NCBI RefSeq assembly: GCF_013371465.1
Contig: NZ_JABWDU010000002.1
Span: forward strand, 186,001 to 250,000
Length of the DNA: 64,000 bases
Reading direction: 5' to 3'
From: Ensifer oleiphilus
GTDB lineage: Bacteria > Pseudomonadota > Alphaproteobacteria > Rhizobiales > Rhizobiaceae
Both the position numbers and the translations under genes were made by a program. The first letter of the stretch is position 1; the number at the start of each line of letters is the position of its first letter. The notes below the pieces were generated by a model, which had not been told where the DNA came from, did not search any database, and saw only the letters and a program-made list of their open reading frames with translations. Shown here in pieces: positions 28,277 through 38,284 of this stretch.

Positions 28277-28885
28277 CTACCACATGGTTTTGGCGGCGCG
28301 CTCCGGCCATTCGCGATCATAGGTTTCCCGGTCGAAATCCGCCTTCGCGGCCTTCAGCAGCGCACCGGGCGTAGGAAGCGTGGCAGGATCGATGAAGCGT
28401 TCGGGATTCCAGATCTGCGACCGCATCAACGCGCGAGCGCATTGAAAGTAGACCTCGCCGATGGTGACGACGATGACGCTGCGCGGGTTCTTGCCATCCA
28501 CCTCGAAGGAGCCCGTCAGCGCCGGGTCGATGCTGACCGCCGCTGTGCCATTGATGCGCATGGTGGTGTTGGATCCGGGCACCAGCAACATCAGCGCCAC
28601 GCGCGGGTCACGCACGATATTGGCGAGCGAATCGATGCGGTTGTTGCCGCGCCAATCGGGCATCAGAATCGTTTTGTCGTCGGCGATCCTGACGACACAA
28701 TCGTCGTCGCCGCGCGGAGAACAGTCGAGCCCCTCGGGACCGACAGTGGCAAGGGCGGCAAAAGGTGAAGCCTCGATCATCTGCCGGTATTCCGCGGTCA
28801 GCGCCTTGGTCACCTTTGCGACCGATGCCTCGCTGACACCGCCGTAAAGCGCGTTCAATTCCTCGACCGAAGTGATAATCGACAT
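28277..28885 (-). CDS. Pyridoxamine 5'-phosphate oxidase-family FMN protein
   Basis: A 202-residue protein with the split-barrel FMN-binding fold. ASPFAALATVGPEGLDCSPR and ILMPDWRGNNRIDSLANIV fit the group of PPOX-class proteins of about 200 residues (MSMEG_1061 type). True pyridoxine biosynthesis is unlikely; such proteins are F420- or FMN-dependent oxidoreductases of unknown substrate. The ATG at 28885 follows GGGAGGAC; an open frame running to 29284 is only read-through. It lies downstream of, and in the same direction as, the alpha/beta hydrolase gene. Confidence 0.87.
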   Translation of the reverse strand: MSIITSVEELNALYGGVSEASVAKVTKALTAEYRQMIEASPFAALATVGPEGLDCSPRGDDDCVVRIADDKTILMPDWRGNNRIDSLANIVRDPRVALMLLVPGSNTTMRINGTAAVSIDPALTGSFEVDGKNPRSVIVVTIGEVYFQCARALMRSQIWNPERFIDPATLPTPGALLKAAKADFDRETYDREWPERAAKTMW

Positions 28886-29105
28886 GCCGTCCTCCCGCTC
28901 ATGCACGATTATCCGCGCGTCGAAATCGATGCGCGGAATCATGCCGCCAATCCAATAGCAGCCGCAAGCCTCGCGCCACCGAAAAGGCACGCGACGCTGC
29001 AGATCCAAGTGATCCTTTCGACCGATAGCATGACGGGCATATGACGGAATATGCGAAGTTGTAAGAGCAGCCTCGCGCGAGAGTGGAATGACGCGCGGGA
29101 TGGCC

Positions 29106-30005
29106 TCAGGCGGCGGCCTTTCGATCCTCTCCATGGACAAAGGCATTGATCCTGTCGATGACGGGCGCTGCGGAGACGATGCGGCGATGGCCATAGCCGT
29201 TGGCCCAGTAAAGTTCGACATTGGGGCCGGCCGCCGCGTAACGGCGCGCATGGTCGGCCGAAACCTCCTTGTCGTCTTCCGCATGAATGATCAATGTCGG
29301 CACGGCCCTGGCTGCAAGGATCTTGGCCGCATCGAAATCGTCCAGCCGGCGCCCAGCCAACCGCTCGACGACGCCTTCGAACGCTTGCTGCGTTTTCGGC
29401 GAAAGGCGAAGAATCTTGCCAAACCCCTTGAAAAGCCAAGTCATCTCGCTCGGCGCACCGATGAGCACAAGCTTCTTTGCGACGTGGCTCGGCACGTCGC
29501 AGACGACACCACCCGCCGCGCAAGCCAGGCTGCCGCCGCCGAAGGAATGGCCGACGCTCACATCAAACACACCAAAATGCCGCCAGGCGGCGTCAATGGC
29601 GCGCACCGCTGCCACCATCGTCAGCGTACGGCCCGGCGAAGCGCCATGCCCCGGCCAGTCGAGCGTCACCACTTCGGCGCCGCCGGCAACCAGCCCTTCG
29701 ATCATCGCTGCAAGATAGTCGCTGCGCGATCCCCAGCCGTGGACAAGCAGTACGCGCTTGGTATTGCGCGGGCCCACAAAATGTCGGGCCATGACCCACC
29801 CGCCGGCATAGGACAGCGTCACCGGCTTGCCCTTGGCGATCACGGGGGCAGCAGCGGCCAGCGCCGCACGTTCCTTGGCATTCTTCGGCTTGCGCCCTGG
29901 CGTCACGGTGAACAGCTTGAAGGCCAGCCGGCCGGCTGCCTCGGGTGAAATGGCCGACACGCCGGCAAGTGCATGGCGGATGACCTTGATCGCAAAGGAT
30001 GCCAT
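29106..30005 (-). CDS. Alpha/beta-fold hydrolase
   Basis: A 299-residue serine hydrolase. The oxyanion region is LLVHGWGSRSDYL near residue 87, the nucleophile elbow is SVGHSFGGGSLACA near 150, the acid is likely in LIIHAEDDKEVS, and the catalytic His in YGHRRIV near the C-terminus. The substrate is unknown. It is divergent from a marR gene 47 bases away; two similar inverted repeats lie between them, so the MarR protein probably represses this gene. Confidence 0.88.
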   Translation of the reverse strand: MASFAIKVIRHALAGVSAISPEAAGRLAFKLFTVTPGRKPKNAKERAALAAAAPVIAKGKPVTLSYAGGWVMARHFVGPRNTKRVLLVHGWGSRSDYLAAMIEGLVAGGAEVVTLDWPGHGASPGRTLTMVAAVRAIDAAWRHFGVFDVSVGHSFGGGSLACAAGGVVCDVPSHVAKKLVLIGAPSEMTWLFKGFGKILRLSPKTQQAFEGVVERLAGRRLDDFDAAKILAARAVPTLIIHAEDDKEVSADHARRYAAAGPNVELYWANGYGHRRIVSAAPVIDRINAFVHGEDRKAAA

Positions 30006-30023
30006 AGTGAGAATCTCTTAATA

Positions 30024-30059
30024 TGTTCAATGCTGAACATTATTGTACAACGATGAACA
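30024..30059. promoter_or_regulatory. Two tandem MarR-type operators
   Basis: TGTTCA-ATGC-TGAACA (30024-30039) is a perfect 6-4-6 inverted repeat. TGTACA-ACGA-TGAACA (30044-30059) has the same layout with one mismatch. Their centres are 20 bp apart, about two helical turns, so two dimers would bind one DNA face. They fill the gap between the hydrolase and marR genes. Repeats are seen directly; the binding protein is inferred. Confidence 0.75.
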
Positions 30060-30538
30060 AAAATCAAGTGACGAACGAACAGCATCATTTCCCCTGGGAC
30101 CACCCGCGTTTTCGCAGCTGGATTGCCGTTGCCCGCGCCTGTCAGCTGATGCAGCAGACGATGACGCGCTCGCTCGCGCATCTCGACATCAAGACGCCGC
30201 ATCTCGACATTCTGATCAACCTCTATCGCTTCGATGGGATCTCGCAGCAGGAGCTTGCCCGCAAGCTTCTGGTGGGGCGGTCGAACATGAGCATGCTGCT
30301 GCCGCAGTTGGAGAAGCGCGGCCTGATCGAGCGCCGTGGCGACGACAAGGACAAGCGCGTCCTGCGACTGTCACTGACGCCATCAGGGCGCACCTTGACC
30401 GAAGAGGCGATGGAGGTTCAGACCGGCCTCATCCATAAGCTGATGGAGGACGCGCCGATCGAGGAATGCGAGGTCGTGGCGCAATCGATGGAGCGGCTGA
30501 TCTCCCTCCTCTTGAAGGACGAAAGCGAGCTCGCTTGA
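30053..30538 (+). CDS. MarR-family transcriptional regulator
   Basis: A 161-residue winged-helix regulator. FDGISQQELARKLLVGRSNM covers helices 2-4, with recognition segment LLPQLEKRGLIERR and the wing DDKDKRVLRLSLT. An in-frame ATG at 30023 would put both operators inside the gene, so the ATG at 30053 is preferred; neither has a clear ribosome binding site, and translation may be near-leaderless. The second operator overlaps this start codon, implying autorepression. It probably also controls the divergent hydrolase. Confidence 0.88.
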   Translation: MNKNQVTNEQHHFPWDHPRFRSWIAVARACQLMQQTMTRSLAHLDIKTPHLDILINLYRFDGISQQELARKLLVGRSNMSMLLPQLEKRGLIERRGDDKDKRVLRLSLTPSGRTLTEEAMEVQTGLIHKLMEDAPIEECEVVAQSMERLISLLLKDESELA

Positions 30539-30544
30539 CGTCAA

Positions 30545-30562
30545 CCCGGCTGGTTAGCCGGG
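30545..30562. terminator. Possible shared terminator hairpin between convergent genes
   Basis: A 7-bp stem (CCCGGCT / AGCCGGG) with a GGTT loop lies seven bases after the marR stop and overlaps the antiporter stop codon. No T-run follows on either strand, so any terminator function is weak. Confidence 0.35.
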
Positions 30563-32374
30563 CGAGCCTTCCTGCTCTTCACGCGCCTCCGCCTCGGCCC
30601 GCACGCGCGCGGTCCTTGAGGCGATGATGTCCGACGGTTGTGCGTTGCCGCGGATCAGCTGCCGCCCGGCATAGATGCCGCCGATGGTTTCGAGCGCGAA
30701 GCGTTCCTTGTCGAGGTCGCGAAACTCTTCGATCACATCCGCTGCGGTTTGCGCATCCTCGCCCAACACGTTCAGCACCTCAGTGCCGAAGACGAGCGCC
30801 GATTCGAATGTCTCGCGGATCTCGAAGTCGACGCCTGCATGCAGGAGGTCGATGGCATGGCCGCGGTCGAACGCGCGCGCCAGCACCGGCACCAACGGAA
30901 ACTCTTGCTTCGCGGTGTGGGCGATCTTGATCGCCGCCGCCTTGTCGTCGACGCAGATGAGGATTGCCCTTGCCGTGGCCGCGCCCGCCGCATGCAGGAT
31001 GTCGCTGCGCGATCCGTCGCCGTAAAAGACCCGGAAGCCGAAGTTGGAGGCGTCGCGCACGAAGTCCGCATCCTTGTCGATCAGAGACAGCTTGTAGCCG
31101 CGCGCCAGCAGCGGCTGGCTGACGATCTGCCCGAACCTGCCAAAGCCGATCATCAGCACCGTGCCCTCGACATTTTCAGGCACTTCGAGGTCGTCCGTCC
31201 TCGGCGCTTCCGGCTTGGCCAGCCGGCCATGGATGAAGATCGCGACCGGGGTGAGCATCATCGACAGGATGATCGTTGCCGTCAGTGTCGCGTTGGCTTC
31301 CGCATCGATGATGCCGGCAGAGACGGCAGCCGCATAGAGCACGAAGGCAAACTCACCGCCCTGCGCCATCAGCACCGCCCTCTCCAGGCTTTCGCTGTGG
31401 CAGGCGCGCAGCAGACGGGCGACCGCATAGATCAGCACGCCCTTCAGCGCCATATAGGCGAGCACCGAAATCACCACAATCTGCCAGTTGGCGGCAATCA
31501 CCGAAAGGTCGATCGCCATACCGGCACCAAGGAAGAACAGGCCGAGCAGAATGCCGCGAAACGGCTCGATATCGGCCTCGAGCTGGTGGCGGAAAGCGGA
31601 CTCGGAAAGCAGAACGCCGGCAAGGAAGGCGCCCATCGCCATCGACAGCCCGCTCTGCTGCATCGCCAGCGCCGAGCCAAGGACAACGAGCAGCGCCGCC
31701 GCAGTCATCACTTCGCGCGCGCCTGCGGCCGCCAACAGCCGGAAGAGCGGATTGAGCAGGTAGCGACCGGCAATCACGAGTGCGAGGAGCGCAGCAAATG
31801 CGATGGCGACGGCCATCCAGCGCTCCGAAGCGTCGGTGGCAGCACCGCTGCCGCCAAGCAGGGTGACAATCACCAGCAGCGGCACGATCGCCAGGTCTTC
31901 GAACAAAAGGATCGCGATCATGCGCTGGCCCTTCAGCGTCGAGATCTCATTACGCTCCTGCAGCATCTGCATGACGATCGCGGTCGACGTCAGCACGAAG
32001 CCGGTGCCCGCGATGAAGGAGGGAATGGGCTGGAACCCGAGCGCCAGGCCGACCATCGTCAAGCCGGCGATGCAGGCGAGCACCTGCGCTGCGCCAAGTC
32101 CAAAAATGTCCTTGCGCATGCTCCAGAGTTTTGACGGCTGCATCTCGAGCCCGATGATGAACAGGAACATCACCACGCCGAGTTCGGCCACATGCAGGAT
32201 CGCCTGCGGCTCGGTGAAGAAGCGCAGCCCGAATGGACCGATCACAAGTCCGGCAAAGAGGTAGCCGAGCACTGACCCGAGCCCGATGCGCTTGAACAGC
32301 GGCACTGCGATGACGCCGGCAGTCAACAGCACGACCACTTGTGTCAGGTCATTCGCTTCAGATGCACCAGCCAA
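30554..32374 (-). CDS. CPA2-family cation:proton antiporter (KefB/KefC type)
   Basis: A 606-residue inner-membrane protein. About twelve to thirteen helices (residues 1-385) form the Na+/H+ exchanger domain, with the conserved [10 protein letters not shown] and [11 protein letters not shown] stretches. A cytoplasmic TrkA-N/RCK domain follows: [20 protein letters not shown] binds nucleotide, ending near LNVLGED. Kef-type proteins exchange K+ for H+ and are often gated by glutathione adducts; a kefF/kefG partner is not present here. It lies 24 bases after the DUF971 gene and is probably co-transcribed with it. Confidence 0.9.
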   Translation of the reverse strand: MAGASEANDLTQVVVLLTAGVIAVPLFKRIGLGSVLGYLFAGLVIGPFGLRFFTEPQAILHVAELGVVMFLFIIGLEMQPSKLWSMRKDIFGLGAAQVLACIAGLTMVGLALGFQPIPSFIAGTGFVLTSTAIVMQMLQERNEISTLKGQRMIAILLFEDLAIVPLLVIVTLLGGSGAATDASERWMAVAIAFAALLALVIAGRYLLNPLFRLLAAAGAREVMTAAALLVVLGSALAMQQSGLSMAMGAFLAGVLLSESAFRHQLEADIEPFRGILLGLFFLGAGMAIDLSVIAANWQIVVISVLAYMALKGVLIYAVARLLRACHSESLERAVLMAQGGEFAFVLYAAAVSAGIIDAEANATLTATIILSMMLTPVAIFIHGRLAKPEAPRTDDLEVPENVEGTVLMIGFGRFGQIVSQPLLARGYKLSLIDKDADFVRDASNFGFRVFYGDGSRSDILHAAGAATARAILICVDDKAAAIKIAHTAKQEFPLVPVLARAFDRGHAIDLLHAGVDFEIRETFESALVFGTEVLNVLGEDAQTAADVIEEFRDLDKERFALETIGGIYAGRQLIRGNAQPSDIIASRTARVRAEAEAREEQEGSPG

Positions 32375-32398
32375 CAGACCGTCTCCTTTTCAAGTGGT

Positions 32399-32773
32399 TC
32401 AGCGCGGCTTTTCGGTCTTATCGCGCGACATGCCCTTGTCGGCCAGCTCCTGTTCATAGGCGGCAAACAGCTCTTCGCCCTTCTCCCCGAGTTCGCGCAG
32501 GTAGGTCCAGGTAAAGATGCCGGTGTCGTGAAAATCGTCAAAGCCGATGCGCACCGCGTAGTTCCCCGTCGGCTGCATCGAGATGATCTGCACATTGCGC
32601 TTGCCGGGCACGGTCACCCGCTGGCCCGGGCCGTGGCCCTGCACCTCGGCCGACGGCGAAAGCACGCGCAGCATCTCCGCCGAAAGATCGAAGGATGCGC
32701 CGTCGTTGAAGGCGACGACGAGGCGATGGCGATCTTTCGATACGCGCAGTTCCGTCGGCCAGATGTCGCTCAT
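32399..32773 (-). CDS. DUF971 protein (gamma-butyrobetaine hydroxylase-like N-terminal domain)
   Basis: A 124-residue soluble protein formed by a single DUF971/GBBH-like N-terminal domain: [20 protein letters not shown], then [20 protein letters not shown] and [18 protein letters not shown]. In many bacteria this domain stands alone and its role is unclear. CAGGAG precedes the ATG at 32773. It is the first gene of a likely two-gene operon with the antiporter and is divergent from moaA. Confidence 0.9.
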   Translation of the reverse strand: MSDIWPTELRVSKDRHRLVVAFNDGASFDLSAEMLRVLSPSAEVQGHGPGQRVTVPGKRNVQIISMQPTGNYAVRIGFDDFHDTGIFTWTYLRELGEKGEELFAAYEQELADKGMSRDKTEKPR

Positions 32774-32920
32774 GGTGTCTGCTCCTGTTTTCAAGCCACG
32801 CTTATCGGAAGAATCGCTTGCCGAGAATTACCCGGCTTTTGCAATCAACACTTTGCGACAGGATGCGCCTTGACGCGACCACGTTTGGTGACGACATTGA
32901 AGGCGCTGGGAGAAAGACGT

Positions 32921-33970
32921 GTGAACACTGCAGCGATAGTGAGAAGCGGCGCTACGGCGCTCGTCGACAGAAGCGCCCTGATGATCGATCCGTTCGGCCG
33001 GGCGATCACCTATCTGCGCGTATCCGTAACCGACCGCTGCGATTTCCGCTGCACCTACTGCATGGCGGAACACATGACCTTCCTCCCGAAGAAGGACCTT
33101 CTGACGTTGGAAGAGCTGCACCGGCTCTGTTCCGCCTTCATCGCCAAGGGCGTGCGCAAGCTGAGGCTGACGGGCGGCGAACCGCTGGTGCGCAAGAACA
33201 TCATGTTTCTGGTGCGCGAACTCGGCCGCGAGATCGAGGCCGGGCGGCTTGATGAGTTGACGCTGACGACCAATGGTTCGCAGCTCGCGAAACACGCCGC
33301 CGAATTGGCCGAATGTGGTGTGCGCCGCATCAACGTCTCGCTCGACACGCTCGACCCCGCAAAATTCCACCAGATCACCCGCTGGGGCGATCTCGGCAAG
33401 GTGATCGAAGGTATCGACGCTGCGCAAGCCGCCGGCATCAAGGTCAAGATCAACGCTGTGGCGCTCAAGGGCTTCAACGACGCGGAGATCCCCGATCTGA
33501 TGCGCTGGGCGCATGGGCGCGACATGGACCTGACCCTGATCGAGACCATGCCGATGGGCGAGATCGAGGAAGATCGCACCGATCACTACATGCCGCTATC
33601 GGACATGCGCCGAAAGCTCGAAGAGCAGTTCACGCTGTCCGACATCGCCTACAAGACCGGCGGGCCTGCCCGTTATCTCGAGGTCGCAGAGACCGGTGGC
33701 CGGCTTGGGCTGATCACGCCGATGACCCATAATTTCTGCGAAAGCTGCAATCGCGTCCGGCTGACCTGCACCGGCACGCTCTACATGTGCCTCGGCCAGA
33801 ACGATGCCGCAGACCTGCGCACGGCACTTCGGTCCTCGGACGACGACGCCTATCTCGGCCAGGTGATCGACGAAGCGATCGGCCGCAAGCCCAAGGGCCA
33901 CGATTTCATCATCGACCGCGAGCACAACCGCCCGGCCGTTGCCCGCCACATGAGCGTCACCGGCGGCTGA
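32921..33970 (+). CDS. moaA: GTP 3',8-cyclase, molybdenum cofactor biosynthesis
   Basis: A 349-residue radical SAM enzyme that with MoaC converts GTP to cyclic pyranopterin monophosphate. The N-terminal [4Fe-4S] cluster motif is CDFRCTYC (Cys 40, 44, 47). The C-terminal cluster motif is [19 protein letters not shown]. The protein ends in Gly-Gly, which is essential in known MoaA. The start is a GTG at 32921 with GGGAGAAAG upstream, giving the usual rhizobial length. Other moco genes, mobA and mobB, are 4.3 kb downstream; moaB, moaC and moeA are absent from the window. Confidence 0.95.
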   Translation: MNTAAIVRSGATALVDRSALMIDPFGRAITYLRVSVTDRCDFRCTYCMAEHMTFLPKKDLLTLEELHRLCSAFIAKGVRKLRLTGGEPLVRKNIMFLVRELGREIEAGRLDELTLTTNGSQLAKHAAELAECGVRRINVSLDTLDPAKFHQITRWGDLGKVIEGIDAAQAAGIKVKINAVALKGFNDAEIPDLMRWAHGRDMDLTLIETMPMGEIEEDRTDHYMPLSDMRRKLEEQFTLSDIAYKTGGPARYLEVAETGGRLGLITPMTHNFCESCNRVRLTCTGTLYMCLGQNDAADLRTALRSSDDDAYLGQVIDEAIGRKPKGHDFIIDREHNRPAVARHMSVTGG

Positions 33971-33998
33971 GCGGCCATTATGCACTCGATCTGTGATT

Positions 33999-34329
33999 GC
34001 CCCTCATCCGCCTGCCGGCACCTTCTCCCCGCCAGCGGGGCGAAGGACGCCTGTGGCAGCGCTGCCGCTCCACCCTGAGCCCTGAGCCCTGAGCCCTGAG
34101 CCCTAAGCCCTGAGCCCTGAGCCCTGAGCCCTGAGCCCTGAGCCCTGAGCCCTGAGCCCTGAGCCCTGAGCCCTTGATGGCAAGGAGGCGAGATGTCGGT
34201 CAAGCGCGAACAGCGCGACGGAAGAGGCCGTGTGATCGGCGGAGTAGAAAATGACCCAAGATCACCCAAGACCCCTCGCGGGGCACGTCCCCTCTCCCCG
34301 CCTGCGGGGAGAGGGCTAGGGTGAGGGGC
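33999..34329. repeat. RIME-like composite repeat element with inverted ends
   Basis: The left end, GCCCCTCATCCG followed by a CTCCCCGCcaGCGGGG hairpin, recurs in inverted form at the right end (CTCTCCCCGCCTGCGGGGAGAG, then GGTGAGGGGC). The style matches the intergenic mosaic palindromes known in rhizobia (RIME/Sm repeats). The middle holds fourteen CCCTGAG repeats. The element lies between moaA and the convergent chemoreceptor gene, which end at 33970 and 34358. The frame across it on the minus strand is a repeat artefact. Confidence 0.75.
34073..34170 (+). repeat. Fourteen tandem 7-bp repeats (CCCTGAG)
   Basis: Exactly 98 bases of CCCTGAG repeated 14 times; only unit 5 (34101-34107) differs, reading CCCTAAG. 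Because 7 is not a multiple of 3, the array reads through all frames and makes spurious repetitive peptides on the minus strand. Such arrays change copy number by slippage, so this is a likely strain-variable site. Confidence 0.97.
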
Positions 34330-34357
34330 TGCCGACGCGTGATGCGCCGGAGCCACT

Positions 34358-36910
34358 TCAAGCGGCGTAATGCGCCCCGTAACCACGCCCATAACCATGG
34401 CTGCCCACCGTCGAAGTACCCGTCTTAAAGCGCTCGATCTTCTCGTTGAGTGCCTCGACCTGCCGACGCAGACCGTGGATCTCGGCGGTGTTTTCCTCCA
34501 CCATCGCCGCATTCTGCTGGGTGATCAGTTCCACCTCGTGCACCGCCGAGTTGACCTCGTTGAGGCCGGTATACTGATCGGCAGCCGCAGCCTCGATGTT
34601 GCTGACGAGTTGGTGAATGGTGTCGATGTGGTCATTGATGACGGTGAGCGCATTGCCGGTTTCCTGCACCAGCGCCACACCGCTTCTGACCTGTGCCGAG
34701 CTTTCGGAGATGAGCCCCTTGATCTCGCGCGCCGCACCCGCGCACCGCTGGGCGAGTTCCCGCACCTCCTGCGCGACGACGGCAAAGCCGCGACCCGCTT
34801 CGCCTGCCCGCGCCGCCTCGACGCCAGCATTGAGCGCCAAAAGGTTCGTCTGGAAGGCGATCTCGTCGATGACGCTGATGATCGTGCTGATCTTCTCGGA
34901 CGAGCGGTTGATCTCCGCCATGGCGTCGATCGCCTTGGCGACCACCTGGCCGGAATGCTTGGCATAGGAGTTGGTCTCGTCGACCGAAACCGTTGTCTTG
35001 CGTGCGCTGTCGGCCGTCGAGCGGACGATCTCGGTGAGTTGGCGAAGCGCACGCGAGCTTTCCTCAAGAGCGGCTGCCTGCTGCTCCGTACGCCGAGCCA
35101 GATCGTCGGCCGAGGCAGAAAGGTTGCTGGTGCCACCGGTGATCTCGCCGGTGACCATACGCACGTCGCTCAGCGTGGCGCGCAGCGCCTCGACCGCATT
35201 GTTGTAGGTGCGCGCCATGATGACGTAGTCGGCCGGCAGGTCCTCCGCCATGCCTTCCTCGAGGTTGCCGGCGGCAAGCTCCGCCAGCACGTCTGAAAGC
35301 GCGTTCAGCGCCTGCATCTGCTCGGCTTCGATCCGTGCGCGTTCCTCGGCCCGGCGGGCTTCCTCCTCTGCCGAAAGCGTGCGGGCGGCTTCTGCCTCGC
35401 GTCCCAGCCGGACGTTTTCGACCGCATTGTCGCGGAACACCGCCACCGAACGCACCATGTCGCCGATCTCGTCGCCGCGATTGCGGCCTTCGATCGCCAC
35501 ATCGAGATCGCCATTGGCAAGCCGGGTCATCGTCTCGGTGACGCGCTTCAGCGGACCACGCAGGGTTTCGACCAGCATCAGGCCGCCGATGATCGCCAGC
35601 AGCGTGCCCGCCACCATCGCCACGATCGACATGTCGGCCGAACGCTGGCTGTCCGCCTTGCCGGCTTCCTGGGCGCTGCTGACGAAGCTTTCGAGTGTCG
35701 CGCTCGCGCCAGCCACCAGCGTCGATGCCTCGGCCTTGGCTTCCTGCCATCGCCCGCCGACGTCGATGAGGGCCGCCGTACCCTTGTCGATGTTATCGAG
35801 CGAGGGCTTGAGCTTGGCCGGCAGGTCGCGAAGCGCTGCATTCTTGCCGCCGAGTTCGGACAATTTGCCGGCGCTGTCGCGGACGGCATTGATATCGGCC
35901 ATCACCAGATCGCGGCTTTCCGCGTCGAGCTTCCGGTGCAGTTCGCTGATGTGCAGTCGGGTGCTGTCGAGCCCCTTGAAGGTGTCGCCCATCAGCGCGA
36001 TCAGCGTCTTCAGCTGTGAGATTTCGCTATCCATGCCGACGAAGCGCTTGGCGGCCGTGTCGGAATTCTTGGCGGCTTCCTTGCCAAAATCGGCTTCGTA
36101 TTTTGAGAATTTGCTGAGGATCGGCACCAGCGCGTTCTTCTTGGTTTCGCTGTCGTCAGCGCCGGCAAGGATCGCCTGGACCTTGAGCGCCAGTTCCTTC
36201 AGCTCGGCGATCGGCTTTTGAACTTTCTCGGAGGCGATCTTTTCCGCTTCTTCGATCTGCTTGATGAGGTGCGGCAAAAGCTTGCCGGCCTGATCGATCT
36301 TGGCGTCGGCACTGGCCGCCATCGTTACCGGCAGGCGGAACTTCTTGATCCGCTCGGCAACGCCCTGGTAGGCGGCAGCGTCGAAGAGCAGCGCCTTCGC
36401 GAAGGCTTCCTTCTCGCCCGATTCCTTGCGGATGATATCGATCTGCTTGTAGGCGCTGTTGCCCTGCGCCGTCATTTCGGTGAGCGCCGCCTCGAGCGAA
36501 GCCGTCACCTGATCCTGTTCGACCTTGATCGACCACAGTTTGTCGGTCTGGGCGCGCATCGCATCACCGAGCGACAGCACCGAGACGATTTCTGTTTTGT
36601 CTGCCTCACGCGTCAGCAGCCCGTCAAGCGCACGAACCCCGCTCTCCTGCTCGTCGACCTGGGCACTGAGGGTCCCTCTCGTCTCCTCGCTCGGCGCATC
36701 GGCAAAGCCCTGGAGCGCGCTGCGCAGAGCCTGGAAATCCGAGAGATTGTTGATGGTTTCGCGCGTCACGGTCATATGACCGTTGAGCGTTCGCGCAGTG
36801 AAGAAGCCGACGAGACCGATACCGGCAATCAGCGCCACCAGCGGAACCACGAAGAGCAGAACCTTGGTGACGATGCGCAGGCGCTGTAGCAGACGATCGA
36901 TGAAAGACAT
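34358..36910 (-). CDS. Methyl-accepting chemotaxis protein
   Basis: An 850-residue receptor. The first membrane helix is at about 13-36 (VLLFVVPLVALIAGIGLVGF). A long helical periplasmic sensor of about 400 residues follows, then a second helix (SIVAMVAGTLLAIIGGLML), a HAMP domain (LRGPLKRVTETMTRLANGD), a second HAMP-like stretch, and the signalling domain with the conserved hairpin tip IDEIAFQTNLLALNAGVEAA. The C-terminus (GYGRGYGAHYAA) lacks the NWETF-type CheR tether. The ATG at 36910 begins directly before the first helix. The ligand is unknown. Confidence 0.92.
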   Translation of the reverse strand: MSFIDRLLQRLRIVTKVLLFVVPLVALIAGIGLVGFFTARTLNGHMTVTRETINNLSDFQALRSALQGFADAPSEETRGTLSAQVDEQESGVRALDGLLTREADKTEIVSVLSLGDAMRAQTDKLWSIKVEQDQVTASLEAALTEMTAQGNSAYKQIDIIRKESGEKEAFAKALLFDAAAYQGVAERIKKFRLPVTMAASADAKIDQAGKLLPHLIKQIEEAEKIASEKVQKPIAELKELALKVQAILAGADDSETKKNALVPILSKFSKYEADFGKEAAKNSDTAAKRFVGMDSEISQLKTLIALMGDTFKGLDSTRLHISELHRKLDAESRDLVMADINAVRDSAGKLSELGGKNAALRDLPAKLKPSLDNIDKGTAALIDVGGRWQEAKAEASTLVAGASATLESFVSSAQEAGKADSQRSADMSIVAMVAGTLLAIIGGLMLVETLRGPLKRVTETMTRLANGDLDVAIEGRNRGDEIGDMVRSVAVFRDNAVENVRLGREAEAARTLSAEEEARRAEERARIEAEQMQALNALSDVLAELAAGNLEEGMAEDLPADYVIMARTYNNAVEALRATLSDVRMVTGEITGGTSNLSASADDLARRTEQQAAALEESSRALRQLTEIVRSTADSARKTTVSVDETNSYAKHSGQVVAKAIDAMAEINRSSEKISTIISVIDEIAFQTNLLALNAGVEAARAGEAGRGFAVVAQEVRELAQRCAGAAREIKGLISESSAQVRSGVALVQETGNALTVINDHIDTIHQLVSNIEAAAADQYTGLNEVNSAVHEVELITQQNAAMVEENTAEIHGLRRQVEALNEKIERFKTGTSTVGSHGYGRGYGAHYAA

Positions 36911-37362
36911 TGCGGACCCCAGATTATTCTTATGAGAGACATGTCCGCGCGGTGGCTTCTTCTTGCTGGAAGCATGGTGAAATATCGGCAGAAGCACCTC
37001 CCAGGCCTCGACCGACACCTCTGGAATGGCGCACCACCAAGGTTTTGGCGCACGCCATCTACCGATCGCATCATGCGATTGGAAGCGGAATCATCGGGAC
37101 GATAGGCAGCGAAACTTAAGATTCAGCGAATAGAAGCGGCGCCTAATAGCCCCGCTTTCGAGGCCGCCATAGTCTTCGATCGGTTGATCTGACCGGCAAG
37201 ACACTGTTTTACTTGCGATGGAAGAAAAATCGCCTCTCGGCGGGTTGGTGTTTGCACAAAATGACAGCCGATGCTTAAACGGTATGCGACATCCGGCAAC
37301 GGATTCGCCTTCCCCATCCGCCGTCAGGTTCCCGCCCGATCCGGCGCCGCAGGACAGCCAGC
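36911..37362. other. Divergent intergenic region with a small inverted repeat
   Basis: This 452-bp gap lies between the divergent chemoreceptor and EamA transporter genes. No gene is supported inside it. A 6-bp inverted repeat, ATCGCA-TCA-TGCGAT, at 37065-37079 could be an operator. Nothing else stands out. Confidence 0.45.
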
Positions 37363-38271
37363 ATGCAATCCTCCAGCAATTTCCGCGGCATCGTCTTCAT
37401 GTGCTTGGCGATGGTCGCCTTTTCCTGCAACGACGCCCTTGTGAAATCGGTGACCGGGGCGATGAATGTCGGCCAGATCATGTTCGTGCGCGGGCTGTTG
37501 ACCACCTTGATGGTGATCGTCATCGCCAGGCACTTCCGCGCATTTCGTCCACTTCGCACCATCATGAAGCCGGTCATCATCCTGCGCATCGTCATGGAGG
37601 CGCTGGCGTCCATCACCTATATCTCCGCACTTGGCCAGATCCCGCTCGCCAATGCCTCGGCGATCATGCAGGCGCTTCCGCTTGCGGTCACGCTCGGCGC
37701 CGCCGTGTTTCTCGGCGAACCCGTCGGCTGGCGACGCTGGACCGCCATCTTCGCCGGCTTCATCGGCGTGCTGATCGTGCTTCGTCCCGGACCGGAAGGC
37801 TTCACGCCGGCCGCACTCACGGTGGTCGCCTGCGTCTTCTGCACCGCGACGCGCGATCTCTGCACCCGCCGCATCGACTATGACATTCCCTCCCTCTACA
37901 TCACCGTGACCACGGCATTGGTGACGACCCTGGTCGGCGCGGCATTGATCGTGCCGCTCGGCGGCTGGCAGCCGATGTCCTCGACCACAATCATCCACGT
38001 TGCCGCCGCCAGCCTGCTTCTGATGGTCGGGTACCAGACGATCGTGCTCGCCATGCGTGGCGGTGACATCTCCGTCATCGCGCCTTTCCGCTACACCAGC
38101 CTGCTCTTTGCGATCGCAATCGGAATTTTCTTCTTCTCGGAAAAGCCGGATGCATGGATGCTGGTCGGTGTCGCCGTCATCGTCGGCTCGGGCCTCTACA
38201 CGTTCTACCGCGAGAGCCGGCGAGGAAAGACGCCCGTCGCCCGAAGCGCGGTGACGGGGCCGCTCGAATAG
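37363..38271 (+). CDS. EamA/DMT-family transporter
   Basis: A 302-residue inner-membrane protein with about ten helices arranged as two EamA repeats, the first at about 8-140 (GIVFMCLAMVAFSCNDALVK) and the second at 150-285. Members export or import small metabolites such as amino acids or riboflavin; the substrate here is unknown. It precedes mobA by 13 bases, so the two may share a transcript although no functional link is evident. Confidence 0.9.
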   Translation: MQSSSNFRGIVFMCLAMVAFSCNDALVKSVTGAMNVGQIMFVRGLLTTLMVIVIARHFRAFRPLRTIMKPVIILRIVMEALASITYISALGQIPLANASAIMQALPLAVTLGAAVFLGEPVGWRRWTAIFAGFIGVLIVLRPGPEGFTPAALTVVACVFCTATRDLCTRRIDYDIPSLYITVTTALVTTLVGAALIVPLGGWQPMSSTTIIHVAAASLLLMVGYQTIVLAMRGGDISVIAPFRYTSLLFAIAIGIFFFSEKPDAWMLVGVAVIVGSGLYTFYRESRRGKTPVARSAVTGPLE

Positions 38272-38284
38272 GAGTGATCGCACC

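Noticed and set aside
34073-34170. Heptamer array considered as an iteron-type origin
   Set aside because: Units are 7 bp without spacing, no replication gene is near, and the flanks look like intergenic RIME elements.
33850-34512. Minus-strand frame encoding repeated SGLRAQG peptides
   Set aside because: It is produced by the 7-bp CCCTGAG array and overlaps moaA; no start signal or family supports it.
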